DNA from: MSPOR6 sp964652195
GTDB taxonomy: Bacteria > Poribacteria > WGA-4E > WGA-3G
Reading direction: 5' to 3'
Assembly (NCBI GenBank): GCA_964652195.1
Contig: CAZZBB010000076.1
Location: 29,542 to 93,541, forward strand
Length of the DNA: 64,000 nucleotides
The notes beneath the pieces are model-generated. The model was not told the DNA's origin and did not search any database. It saw only the letters and a list, made by a program, of their open reading frames with translations. How positions within the stretch are numbered: position 1 is the first letter of the stretch; each line of letters starts with the position of its first letter. Both the position numbers and the translations under genes were made by a program. Shown in pieces: positions 27,200 to 36,641 of the stretch.

Positions 27200-28666
27200 A
27201 TGTCAAATCGTGATGAGTTTATTGCTGTCGTAAATACACTCAAAACACTCTCTCATACAATTACAGATGAACAGAATAGGAGTTTATTACAGCAGGCAGT
27301 CCACGATCATGGTCTCTCAGTAGAAGGCGCGATGGAGATAATCAATTCATTAGGGATAACTGTAGGGGAAAGGATAAACTACTTTGAGGTATTGGGGTTT
27401 TCTATTGAAGATTTAACTTCGCAAGATGAATCTTCTATTACTAAAAATCTTGAAAATGCTCACATAAAATACTACACCGAATCATTACAAGCAGGTGGGT
27501 TACCCCGACAGGATGGTAGGACTCAAGAACAGTGGCGTACAATTCTAAATCAAGCCTATGATACATTGAAAGATCCAATAAAACGCAAGGAACATATTGA
27601 AACCGTACAAACTGAGTCATCTCATGAAGAAAACACATCAACTATAGTAACCGAAATATCTGAGCCTAAAGATACCTCATTACAAGTTGCAGTTCCAGAA
27701 GAAATGGTCTTAATTCCATCTGGGGATTTTCAGATGGGTAATAGTGATGAAAATGCAAATCTACGGGAAACACCAGTACATATTGTCGGAACGGATGCAT
27801 TTTATATTGACAAATATCCAGTTACAAATGAACAATATAAAGCGTTTATAGATGCAAACCCATTATGGCGGAAACCATCTGATGGGATGTGGTTAGATCT
27901 TCAAAAATGGTATGAGAAATATAAGGCGTTTATAGATGCAAACCCATTATGGCGCCCATTATGGCGGAAACCATCTGATGGAACGTGGTTAGATCTTCAA
28001 AAATGGTATGAGAAAGGGGGCGATCGGTATAATTACATATATGATAAATATCATGATGGAGAGTATCTGAGACATTGGACACACAATAAGTTCCCTCTTG
28101 AGACAGCTGATCATCCTGTTACGAATGTAAGTTGGTATGCAGCAATGGCGTATGCACAATGGGTTGGCAAACGTCTGCCAACAGAAGCTGAGTGGGAAAA
28201 AGCTGCGCGTGGAGGGTTAAATGGTCAGAAATATCCTTGGGGTGATTTCATGAATTCAAGCATGGCAAATTGTGGTGAGAATGCAGATAAGACCACACCT
28301 ATAGGTAAGTATCCTGCAAACAATTTCGGTATTTTTGATATGGTTGGGAATATATGGGAATGGTGCCTTGATGAATATGTAATTGATTATTATACTTCCT
28401 CTACATCTCTGAATCCTATCGCAGGTGTTGACTCAAAGAAGGACTTGGATAATTTAATTCGTAATTTTAGAGTGGTTGATAGTGATCGTGTTTTGCGAGG
28501 TGGCACATCCTTTATTTCATCAGAACCTATCCATACTTCCGCACGATGGGGTGGAACACCTATTCTTACTGAATTTACTGCCTCCTATATGACAAAGTAT
28601 TTAGAAGCTTTTTCAATGACAATCGCTGCAAACATTGGCTTCAGATGTGTATGGGATACAACGTAA
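27200..28666 (+). CDS. J-like/FGE-like protein, paralogue I, with fresh internal duplication
   Basis: 488 aa from ATG 27200; ACTGGTGG lies upstream and MSNRDEF aligns with the siblings, so the earlier GTG at 27191 is not needed. J-like loop AGGLPRQDGR. FGE-like domain from about 169. Between ITN-type motif YPVTNEQ and YHDGEYLRHW an 84-bp segment (27836-27919) is repeated in tandem as 96 bp (27920-28015). The second copy has an extra 12 bp that repeats PLWR. This enlarges one surface loop. The C-terminus resembles H, including SFISSEPIHTSARWGG. It is separated from H by a 358-bp gap holding the composite repeat, so it may have its own promoter. Confidence 0.85.
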   Translation: MSNRDEFIAVVNTLKTLSHTITDEQNRSLLQQAVHDHGLSVEGAMEIINSLGITVGERINYFEVLGFSIEDLTSQDESSITKNLENAHIKYYTESLQAGGLPRQDGRTQEQWRTILNQAYDTLKDPIKRKEHIETVQTESSHEENTSTIVTEISEPKDTSLQVAVPEEMVLIPSGDFQMGNSDENANLRETPVHIVGTDAFYIDKYPVTNEQYKAFIDANPLWRKPSDGMWLDLQKWYEKYKAFIDANPLWRPLWRKPSDGTWLDLQKWYEKGGDRYNYIYDKYHDGEYLRHWTHNKFPLETADHPVTNVSWYAAMAYAQWVGKRLPTEAEWEKAARGGLNGQKYPWGDFMNSSMANCGENADKTTPIGKYPANNFGIFDMVGNIWEWCLDEYVIDYYTSSTSLNPIAGVDSKKDLDNLIRNFRVVDSDRVLRGGTSFISSEPIHTSARWGGTPILTEFTASYMTKYLEAFSMTIAANIGFRCVWDTT

Positions 28667-28736
28667 AACGAATCCTTAATTTTTGTTAAAACCAATTTAT
28701 TAAACATTGATTTCATAACCTAAAGAGAGATTGATT

Positions 28737-31043
28737 ATGAGAAACAAAAATAATTACGTGTTATGGTATAACCAACCCGCACAAGAGTGGACGGATGCCC
28801 TACCCATTGGAAATGGACGACTTGGGGCAATGGTGTTTGGGGGAGTAGAACAGGAACGTATCCAACTCAATGAAGAAAGTCTTTGGGAAGGTAGTTTTCA
28901 GGATACAAATAATCCTAAAGCACTTGATGCACTCCCAATAGTTCAACAATTGTTGTTTGAAGACAAAAATGATGAAGCCACAAAACTTGCTGGGGAAACG
29001 ATGTTGGGGGTTCCACATCGTATAAAATCCTATCAGTCTTTAGGTGACATTTTTATTGATTTTGCCAATCACAGTAAAATTACAGAATATAACCGAGAAC
29101 TTGATTTAGTTACAGGTATAGCAAAGACAACCTATCAGGTTGGTAATGATAAGATCAACAGAGAAGTCTTCGCTACTGCTGTTGATGATATTATCATTAT
29201 CCGTATTAAATCCAATTCTGCCAATGGGGTTAATTTTGATGTCACAATGACTCGAGAACAGGACGCATTGATTGCATGCATATCAGACAATATCCTTAGA
29301 CTTGATGGAGAATGTAGTGATGGTGGTCTACGTTTTTCTGCATATCTGAAGGCAAATGTTGATGATGGAAAAATAGAATCGAATGAAGATAGAATTTCTA
29401 TTCGTTCTGCAAGCAGTGTGACATTGCTACTGTCTGGGGCAACGAGCTATATCAATCAAAAAGATGCAACGGGTAATCCACATGAATTGTGTGAAGGTTA
29501 TCTTGCATCAGCAGAATACAAATCTTATGATGAATTACGTTCAGACCACATTCAGGAACATCAATCCCTATTCCAAAGAGTGGACATTAACCTCGGTTCA
29601 AGCGATGCGGATAATCTACCTACAGATGAACGTTTAGCAAAAGTGAAGGAAGGGGCATCTGACCCAGGACTTGTTTCACTATATTTTCAGTTTGGACGTT
29701 ATTTGTTAATGGGTAGTTCAAGACCTGGATGTCTCCCAGCAAACCTTCAGGGAGTTTGGAACCATCATATGAAGGCTCCTTGGAATAGTGATTACCACAC
29801 CAATATTAATTTACAAATGAATTACTGGGTTCCAGAAGTATGCAATCTTGCAGAGTGTCACAAACCACTATTTGATTATATGGATACACTCGTTGAACCC
29901 GGAAGTGAAACAGCAAAACGGCATTATGGTGCAGGTGGTTGGGTTGTACATCACTTATCTGATATATGGGGATTTACAACCCCAGCAGATGGAATTTGGG
30001 GTATATCACCTGTGGGTGCAGCATGGTTAAGTGAACATGTTTGGGAACATTACCTATTTGGGGGTGATGAGGATTTTCTTAGAGAGCAAGGATACCCTTT
30101 AATGAAAGGTGCTGCACGGTTTATGCTTGATTTTCTAATTGAAGCACCAGAAGGAACGCCTTTTGCTGGAAAACTCGTAACGAATCCTTCCCATTCACCT
30201 GAAAACAGTTTCCAAAAAGCAGATGGTACGCGTTCACTCTTCACTTACGCCGCAACAATTGACCTTGAGATAATTCATGAACTATTTACAAATTGTATAG
30301 ATTGTCTTGATGTACTTGAAATTGATGCGGATTTCCGAGAAGAATTAGTTTCATCTCTGGAGCGGTTGGCACCACTACAAATTAGTGAAAAAACAGGTAG
30401 ACTGCAGGAGTGGATATATGACTATGACGAACCGGAACCAGGACATAGACATATGTCGCATATGTATGGTCTGCATCCCAGTTGTCAAATAACACTACGG
30501 GGCACTCCTGAGTTAGCAGAGGCAGCACGAAAATCTTTGGAATATCGATTACAACATGGTGGTGGACAAACAGGATGGAGTCGGGCATGGTTGGTGAATT
30601 TCTTAGCACGACTTGAAGATGCTGAGGAAGCGTATAACCATTTACATGCACTCCTGGCAAGGTGCACCTTAACGAACCTGTTCGATACTCATCCTCCATT
30701 CCAGATTGATGGAAACTTTGGGGGAACTGCCGGAATTGCTGAGATGCTTATTCAAAGTCATGCCGGAGAAATTAACCTATTACCTGCACTACCAAAAGCA
30801 TGGGATACGGGTTATGTGAGGGGATTACGTGCTCGAGGTGGGTTTGAAGTGGATATGGAATGGGAAAATGGTTCACTTACCAAGTCGAGTATATCTTCTC
30901 AACTTGGTAGGGAATGTACGGTTCGATCAACAGAAACTGTTTCAGTGTCGTGTGGAGGTGAAGAAATTGAAACAACTGAATCTGATTCAGTGACAACATT
31001 CAGCACAGAAATTGGAAAAACTTATGTATTATCTACGTCATAG
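28737..31043 (+). CDS. Glycoside hydrolase family 95 (alpha-L-fucosidase-type)
   Basis: 768 aa. N-terminal GH95 beta domain opens with WYNQPAQEWTDALPIGNGRLG and QLNEESLWEG. The (alpha/alpha)6 catalytic barrel includes LQGVWNHHMKAPWNSDYHTN with INLQMNYW, and FQIDGNFGGTAGIAEML, which carries the conserved Asp. Length and motifs match inverting alpha-1,2-L-fucosidases or related galactosidases. No signal peptide, so it probably acts on imported oligosaccharides. ATG 28737 is chosen over TTG 28731 because AAAGAGAG is correctly spaced. It starts 70 bp after paralogue I with no terminator seen between. Confidence 0.92.
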   Translation: MRNKNNYVLWYNQPAQEWTDALPIGNGRLGAMVFGGVEQERIQLNEESLWEGSFQDTNNPKALDALPIVQQLLFEDKNDEATKLAGETMLGVPHRIKSYQSLGDIFIDFANHSKITEYNRELDLVTGIAKTTYQVGNDKINREVFATAVDDIIIIRIKSNSANGVNFDVTMTREQDALIACISDNILRLDGECSDGGLRFSAYLKANVDDGKIESNEDRISIRSASSVTLLLSGATSYINQKDATGNPHELCEGYLASAEYKSYDELRSDHIQEHQSLFQRVDINLGSSDADNLPTDERLAKVKEGASDPGLVSLYFQFGRYLLMGSSRPGCLPANLQGVWNHHMKAPWNSDYHTNINLQMNYWVPEVCNLAECHKPLFDYMDTLVEPGSETAKRHYGAGGWVVHHLSDIWGFTTPADGIWGISPVGAAWLSEHVWEHYLFGGDEDFLREQGYPLMKGAARFMLDFLIEAPEGTPFAGKLVTNPSHSPENSFQKADGTRSLFTYAATIDLEIIHELFTNCIDCLDVLEIDADFREELVSSLERLAPLQISEKTGRLQEWIYDYDEPEPGHRHMSHMYGLHPSCQITLRGTPELAEAARKSLEYRLQHGGGQTGWSRAWLVNFLARLEDAEEAYNHLHALLARCTLTNLFDTHPPFQIDGNFGGTAGIAEMLIQSHAGEINLLPALPKAWDTGYVRGLRARGGFEVDMEWENGSLTKSSISSQLGRECTVRSTETVSVSCGGEEIETTESDSVTTFSTEIGKTYVLSTS

Positions 31044-31083
31044 TTTTAATACAGATTCATCGGAATCCTATCCTTCAAAAAGC

Positions 31084-31120
31084 AATAGACTCCGTCAATT
31101 TTTCATTGATGGAGTCTATT
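31084..31120 (-). terminator. Strong hairpin terminator between convergent genes
   Basis: AATAGACTCCGTCAAT (31084-31099) pairs with ATTGATGGAGTCTATT (31105-31120) over 16 bp with one G-T pair and a TTTTC loop. Read on the minus strand it is followed by CTTTTTG, so it best terminates the LamG gene. It can also stop the GH95 transcript. Confidence 0.8.
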
Positions 31121-31159
31121 GGTAATACCAAGAATGTTTTGTGAGTATTGTGATGATTA

Positions 31160-31951
31160 CTATTTGGTCTTCAAATTCCCCCAAGTTGTTGTCAACTTAC
31201 CAACTGCTTCAACAGCAGTAATCGCAGAAATACCATCTTCCATCACAGATTTTACTTCATCATGGGTTAACCCTCGTTTCCAAACTTGCATGTCATCCAT
31301 GAGTCCAGCAAATGGCCGTTTATTGTCTATATTAAAACCAACACGTGCACCTTGACCCCAATCTCCTGCGATAGGATCTGGCAATCGTGCTTTTTCCTCG
31401 CCTACTTTTTCACCATTGATATAGAGGTACGCCATAGCTTCTTCACGACTGAATGTCCCAGCATAATGTGTCCATACTTTTGCAGTGTTTTTACCGGCGC
31501 GGATATCAAATAATGTCTTACCCGGATTATGTCCCCGATTGAGCCAACGAAAATTACCATCTCCTCGGGCTTCAGGGTGTACTAACCATGTACCATCTGT
31601 TGCACGAGCGTTGAAGAGTGCCATATCTGTAACTGCATCAACATTAATCCATGCAACAATACTCATACCTTGTGTTGGTATATGGTCTGGATCAACGTTT
31701 GGACCATCTATATCAAGATAACTGCCAGAAACAAAATGTCCAGCTTTACCGAATTTACCCGCATTCGCTTGAGTCACAGTTCCATTGATCGTACCGTCAT
31801 AGCCATGACCTGATTGATCAATCACTTTATTTCCAGAAAATTCTTCAAAACCAAAGTAGAATACTAAATCCTCATCTAACACATTTGCAGACAAATTACT
31901 AATATGAGATGCAAAAATCAAACATATAGCTACCATTATGAAACGTTTCAT
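31160..31951 (-). CDS. Secreted LamG/concanavalin-like domain protein
   Basis: 263 aa. A signal peptide (1-22, ending LSAN) is followed by a single LamG-like jelly-roll (residues 28-235) with landmarks FYFGFEEFSGNKVIDQSGHG, MSIVAWINVD, WTHYAGTFSREE and AGLMDDMQVWKRGLTHDEV. The end, VGKLTTTWGNLK, is a conserved C-terminal signature that I associate with LamG proteins of Poribacteria-like genomes. Such domains bind glycans or calcium-stabilised surfaces. AAGGAG precedes the ATG. Probably surface or periplasmic. Confidence 0.85.
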   Translation of the reverse strand: MKRFIMVAICLIFASHISNLSANVLDEDLVFYFGFEEFSGNKVIDQSGHGYDGTINGTVTQANAGKFGKAGHFVSGSYLDIDGPNVDPDHIPTQGMSIVAWINVDAVTDMALFNARATDGTWLVHPEARGDGNFRWLNRGHNPGKTLFDIRAGKNTAKVWTHYAGTFSREEAMAYLYINGEKVGEEKARLPDPIAGDWGQGARVGFNIDNKRPFAGLMDDMQVWKRGLTHDEVKSVMEDGISAITAVEAVGKLTTTWGNLKTK

Positions 31952-32477
31952 GTAGATTACTCCTTTTACATTTGAATGAAATCAACATTTTGATTGCTAA
32001 ATGTAGATTAGTATAACAGAGTTAATATTCTAAGGCAAACCAAATTCAAGGTTAACATTACTTAATCATAAGAAATTGGTTGCACATATAGGATTTTCCT
32101 TTTAGATAGCTTATTGATTTTCATGGTATTTTTGCAGAATTCAATATAATACCATATCTGGTAATTAGAGACCCAACAATAAAATCTCTTGACTGTATCC
32201 CAAACTTTCATTATCTGTAGTATTTCAAGACATAAAAATAACCTAATCAAGGTAGAATCACTTATATATAGTATTCCATTTTTCCTCTTCTGTGGGAGGG
32301 GATTCCGATCCCCGATCTTATCTTATCAACACAAACCATAGTTAAGACAAATAAAACCATTTACGGAGAATCATTTATATAAATGGTATAAGAAAAAGTA
32401 TCGTAATTCAAAATCTTTTAACTTGATTAATCAGAAATTATTAGGTAAATTATGACAAGAAGACAGGAGCTTCCAGA
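31952..32477. other. 526-bp intergenic region with one REP-like palindrome
   Basis: No credible gene. GGGGAT (32298-32303), TCCG, ATCCCC (32308-32313), preceded by TGTGGGA and followed by GATCTT, is one copy of a palindrome also found at 37931 and 37988. It must contain the promoters of the LamG gene and of the symporter operon. Confidence 0.5.
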
Positions 32478-34262
32478 ATGAAAATATCACCTATAGATTG
32501 GGCTATAATTATCGGCTATATCCTTTTTGCATTAGGGCTTGGCATCTATTTCTCTAAAAGAGCCGGTAAGAATATAAGTGAATTCTTCATCTCTGGTCGC
32601 AACCTCCCTTGGTGGCTTGCTGGTACCTCTATGGTCGCAACTACCTTCGCTTCAGACACTCCGCTTGCGGTAACCGAAATCGTTGTAAAAGATGGTATAT
32701 CAGGTAATTGGTTATGGTGGAATGCAGTCTTGAGTGGAATGTTGGCAACATTCCTTTTTTCTCGATTATGGCGTCGTTCTGAAATCATCACCGATGTTGA
32801 ATTCACAGAGTTACGTTATTCAGGACCATCAGCAAGTTTTCTCCGTGGTTTCCGTGCCTTATATATCGGACTGCCAATTAACTGCATCACAATGGGGTGG
32901 GTTATCCTTGCAATGCAGAAAATCGTTGTGATTACCTTTGCCCTACCTGACACAACCTATACCAAAGTCCTCGTCGTATTAGGATGTCTTATAATTGCCG
33001 GGATCTATTGTGCTTTGTCAGGATTTTGGGGTGTTGTAATGACCGACCTTGTCCAATTTGGAATGGCAATGATCGGTTCATTCTCTCTGGCTATTATCGC
33101 CATAACTAAAATTGGTGGAATAGGGGCATTAAAAGATAAACTCGTCGAAAACTATGGCGTAGAACACAATATACTGGATTTCAATCCCGATTTCAGTACC
33201 GGGAAAATGGCGATAATTACCTTTGGTGTTTATATCGGTATGCAATGGTGGGCATCAAACGGTGTGGATGGAAGTGGTTATATAGCACAGAGAATGTTTG
33301 CTGCGAAAAATGAACGACATACACTCCTCGCAACACTTTGGTTTAACATTGCTCACTACACACTTCGTCCTTGGCCCTGGATCCTTGTGGCATTGGTAGC
33401 AATGGTCGTGTATCCGGGTATAGGTGATCCTAATCATATTGATACTTCATTGCAGGATCCTACAGCAGGATATGTTCTGTTAATGCTTGATTATTTACCT
33501 GTCGGTCTACTGGGGTTAATGCTTACAGCATTCTTAGCTGCCTTCATGTCCACAATTGACACACATCTCAATTGGGGAGCATCCTACCTTGTGAATGATT
33601 TTTATAAGAGGTTTATTGCATCCGATGAAACACCTGAACATTATGTTGCCATCTCCCGTTTCTCTGTAATTCTGATAATGATTTTCGCTGGAATAACAAG
33701 TCTATTCATGGATTCAATCGCAGGTGCTTGGAAATTTCTGATTGCCTTAAATGCTGGAATTGGACTTGTCCAAATATTAAGATGGTACTGGTGGCGAATA
33801 AATGCTTGGTCAGAAATATCTGCTATGGTCGCAGCATTAGTCGTTTCCATTTGTGTCTTTATTATTCCTGCAACCAAAGGTGAATTCGCACTTCAAATGC
33901 TGTTCATTGTTCCAATCTCAACAGTAGTCTGGTTAGTTGTCACATTTAACACACAACCCGTTTCCATTAAAACATTGATTAGCTTTTACAAGAGAGTAAG
34001 ACCATCAAGATTAGGCTGGAATCAGATTATCAAAATAATAAATAGTGAAGATAAAACCACAACTATTGAACCTGTTTCAAGTGGAATTCCTCCAATGATA
34101 AATTGGATAATTGGTGTGGTTTTCATATATTCACTGTTATTTGGTATTGGAAAGTTTATCTTAGGATTTACTGATATAGGTGTTTTATATCTATTTATTG
34201 CAATTATCTCAGGATTTATCATGTATCTGAATTTACCTCGTAAAGAGAAAGACAACTCTTGA
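32478..34262 (+). CDS. Sodium:solute symporter (SSS family)
   Basis: 594 aa, integral membrane protein with about 13-15 hydrophobic segments. The start of TM2 has the family pattern GRNLPWWLAGTSMVATTFAS, and TM8 region DTHLNWGASYLVNDFYKRF is typical of the sodium-site helix. It would import a small organic solute with Na+. The substrate is not evident; sugars, myo-inositol and amino acids are all transported by this family. GGAGC precedes the ATG. Its stop overlaps the start of kdsB (TTGA), so translation is coupled. Confidence 0.9.
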   Translation: MKISPIDWAIIIGYILFALGLGIYFSKRAGKNISEFFISGRNLPWWLAGTSMVATTFASDTPLAVTEIVVKDGISGNWLWWNAVLSGMLATFLFSRLWRRSEIITDVEFTELRYSGPSASFLRGFRALYIGLPINCITMGWVILAMQKIVVITFALPDTTYTKVLVVLGCLIIAGIYCALSGFWGVVMTDLVQFGMAMIGSFSLAIIAITKIGGIGALKDKLVENYGVEHNILDFNPDFSTGKMAIITFGVYIGMQWWASNGVDGSGYIAQRMFAAKNERHTLLATLWFNIAHYTLRPWPWILVALVAMVVYPGIGDPNHIDTSLQDPTAGYVLLMLDYLPVGLLGLMLTAFLAAFMSTIDTHLNWGASYLVNDFYKRFIASDETPEHYVAISRFSVILIMIFAGITSLFMDSIAGAWKFLIALNAGIGLVQILRWYWWRINAWSEISAMVAALVVSICVFIIPATKGEFALQMLFIVPISTVVWLVVTFNTQPVSIKTLISFYKRVRPSRLGWNQIIKIINSEDKTTTIEPVSSGIPPMINWIIGVVFIYSLLFGIGKFILGFTDIGVLYLFIAIISGFIMYLNLPRKEKDNS

Positions 34263-35110
34263 AAAGCATAGGAATCATTCCCGCACGATATGCATCATCT
34301 CGGTTTGAAGGTAAACCTTTAGCTGATATATTTGGTAAACCGATGATACAGTATGTATACGAGGGCGCATGTAGATCAAAGTTCCTTGAACAAGTGATCG
34401 TTGCTACCGATGATAAACGGATATACGATGTCGTTCAGAATTTTAACGGAAATACTGTGATGACATCTGAGTGTTCAACTGGAACTGAGCGGGTTGCCCT
34501 TGTCGCTAAAGAGTTGAAATGTGATATCGTACTCAACATACAAGGTGATGAACCATTAATTGAACCTGAACATATTGATTTAATGCTTCAACCTTTCTTA
34601 ACAACTCCATCTATTCAAGTATGTACATTAAAGGAGAGAGTTCACTCTATTGAGGATTATCTGGACCCAAACGTCGTTAAAGTTGTTACAAATCTTAACG
34701 GAGATGCGTTGTATTTTTCAAGAAGTTCTCTGCCACATATTCCTGATAAAAATCAGAAATTGATAAACAAAAACAAATATATATATAGGCATATTGGTTT
34801 ATACGCATATCGGAGAGAACAACTTCTTGAATTCATTACATGGGAATCTACCCCTAATGAAATAGCCGAAGGGTTAGAACAGTTACGATTTTTGGAGCAC
34901 GACGTAAATATACATGTCGTTGAAACGGATAAACCCCTTATTGGAGTTGATGTTCCTACAGACTTAGATCGGGTAAAACATATCTTAGAAAAGAGAGGGA
35001 TTGAAAAAAATGACAAAATATATCTTTGTAACAGGTGGTGTGATCTCAGGTATTGGAAAGGGAATTACAACGGCTTCACTCGGGAGATTACTAATCAATC
35101 GCGGTTTTAA
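34259..35110 (+). CDS. kdsB: CMP-KDO synthetase (3-deoxy-manno-octulosonate cytidylyltransferase)
   Basis: 283 aa. Activates KDO with CTP for lipopolysaccharide core synthesis, in the cytoplasm. Motifs: IIPARYASSRFEGKPL (CTP binding), NIQGDEPLIEP, VVKVVTN, FSRSSLPH and HIGLYAYRREQLLEF. TTG start at 34259 overlaps the symporter stop. A normal KdsB ends soon after GVDVPTDLDRVKHILE (about 250 aa). Here the frame continues 34 residues into pyrG, ending YNGFTREITNQSRF, so the C-terminal tail is encoded by a 101-bp overlap. Loss of the original stop is the likely cause. Confidence 0.93.
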   Translation: MKSIGIIPARYASSRFEGKPLADIFGKPMIQYVYEGACRSKFLEQVIVATDDKRIYDVVQNFNGNTVMTSECSTGTERVALVAKELKCDIVLNIQGDEPLIEPEHIDLMLQPFLTTPSIQVCTLKERVHSIEDYLDPNVVKVVTNLNGDALYFSRSSLPHIPDKNQKLINKNKYIYRHIGLYAYRREQLLEFITWESTPNEIAEGLEQLRFLEHDVNIHVVETDKPLIGVDVPTDLDRVKHILEKRGIEKNDKIYLCNRWCDLRYWKGNYNGFTREITNQSRF

Positions 35111-36641
35111 AGTTAATGTCGTCAAAATTGATCCGTATCTAAATGTTGATGCAGGGGTTATGAACCCTTTTCAACACGGTGAAGTTTTTGTAACACATGA
35201 TGGCGCGGAAACGGATTTAGATGTTGGGAACTATGAGCGGTTCTTAGGTGTTGATTTGAATCAACAATCTAATTTCACTACAGGTTCAGTATATAATGAA
35301 GTAATTCAAAAAGAACGAAGAGGGGATTACCTTGGGCAAACCGTACAATTAATACCTCATATTACGGATGAAATCAAAAAAAGAATATATCAAATTGGTA
35401 AAGATAACCATGTCGATATCGTTATTACGGAAATTGGTGGAACCATAGGTGATTTTGAGATGCCGCCGTTTGTTGAAGCAATTAGACAAATTGCTATGGA
35501 AGTAGGAAGAGAGAATACACTTTTCTTACACGTCTCCTTGATTTACACATTACCCAATGGAGAAAGTAAGAGTAAACCCACGCAACATAGCATCAGAAAA
35601 CTTCAGGAATTTGGTATACAACCAGATCTATTATTGTGTCGTACAAGTCAACATCTTGAAGATAGTGTCAGACGAAAAATATCACTCCTATGTGGGATCA
35701 GTGAGGATTTTATCATAGAAGGATTAGATACGAACTGTGTAGATGAAATACCTCTGAATTTTGAGGAACAAGGTATGGGACACCTTGTAGCAAAAAAATT
35801 AGGACTTGAAAGACGCGCAACATTAGATGCAGAGTGGATTGCAATGGTAGATAAATTAAAAAATCCTAAACACCACACGACCATCGCTATAGTTGGGAAA
35901 TATACTACTGGAAGTGATGCTTATATAAGTGTTCAAGAAGCAATTAAACATGGTGGTATAGGAAACGAAGCTTCAGTAAATATTGAGTGGATTGAAGCGG
36001 AAGAGGTAACAGAACTGTCCAATCTTGACAAGTTGTTTGAGAATATAGATGGTATATTAGTTCCAGGTGGATTTGGGGATCGCGGTATTGAAGGCATGTT
36101 AACTACAGTCAAATATGCTCGTGAGAATAAAATCCCTTACTTCGGATTATGCCTCGGTATGCAATGCCTTGTAATTGAATTTGCCCGGAATGTAGCAAAC
36201 TTAGAAGACGCCAATAGCACAGAAGTTGATGAAAACACCCAATATCCCGTAATTGATTTGATGTTGGACCAACGTTCAATAGCAGATTTAGGTGCAACGA
36301 TGAGACTTGGACACTATCCGTGTGTACTAAAGGAAAATACGAAAAGTTACAATGCTTATCAACAACCTATAATTATTGAACGACATCGACACAGATATGA
36401 ATTGAATAACGATTTTCGTATAGAATTAGAAAACGCGGGTCTCTGTTTTAGTGGTGTTTCCCCAGATGAAAGTCTTGTCGAAATCGCTGAAGTCCCAGAC
36501 CATCCGTGGATGGTTGGTTCTCAATTTCATCCTGAATTCCAATCAAAACCACTTGCCCCACACCCCTTATTCAGAGAATTCATTTCTGCAGTATTAACTC
36601 ACCAGCAAGAGAGAATAAATACAGGAGACGATGATGAATAA
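35010..36641 (+). CDS. pyrG: CTP synthase
   Basis: 543 aa, full length. Converts UTP to CTP with glutamine and ATP. The N-terminal synthetase domain begins MTKYIFVTGGVISGIGKG. The C-terminal glutaminase domain contains GLCLGMQ with nucleophile Cys381 and a His-Pro-Glu triad near FHPEFQSKP. ATG 35010 is preferred over TTG 35001 because GAGAGGGA lies 12 nt upstream and the protein matches the family start. The kdsB-pyrG pairing makes metabolic sense because KdsB consumes CTP, and the same pairing is known in Chlamydia. It overlaps kdsB by 101 bp and larA-like by 8 bp. Confidence 0.97.
   Translation: MTKYIFVTGGVISGIGKGITTASLGRLLINRGFKVNVVKIDPYLNVDAGVMNPFQHGEVFVTHDGAETDLDVGNYERFLGVDLNQQSNFTTGSVYNEVIQKERRGDYLGQTVQLIPHITDEIKKRIYQIGKDNHVDIVITEIGGTIGDFEMPPFVEAIRQIAMEVGRENTLFLHVSLIYTLPNGESKSKPTQHSIRKLQEFGIQPDLLLCRTSQHLEDSVRRKISLLCGISEDFIIEGLDTNCVDEIPLNFEEQGMGHLVAKKLGLERRATLDAEWIAMVDKLKNPKHHTTIAIVGKYTTGSDAYISVQEAIKHGGIGNEASVNIEWIEAEEVTELSNLDKLFENIDGILVPGGFGDRGIEGMLTTVKYARENKIPYFGLCLGMQCLVIEFARNVANLEDANSTEVDENTQYPVIDLMLDQRSIADLGATMRLGHYPCVLKENTKSYNAYQQPIIIERHRHRYELNNDFRIELENAGLCFSGVSPDESLVEIAEVPDHPWMVGSQFHPEFQSKPLAPHPLFREFISAVLTHQQERINTGDDDE

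Noticed and set aside
17421..28666. Annotation of the paralogues as formylglycine-generating enzymes
   Set aside because: The catalytic cysteine pair is missing in all eight, and each has an extra J-like head.
15940..28666. Diversity-generating retroelement acting on the paralogues
   Set aside because: No reverse transcriptase, template repeat or accessory gene is visible in the window; kept only as a question for the flanks.
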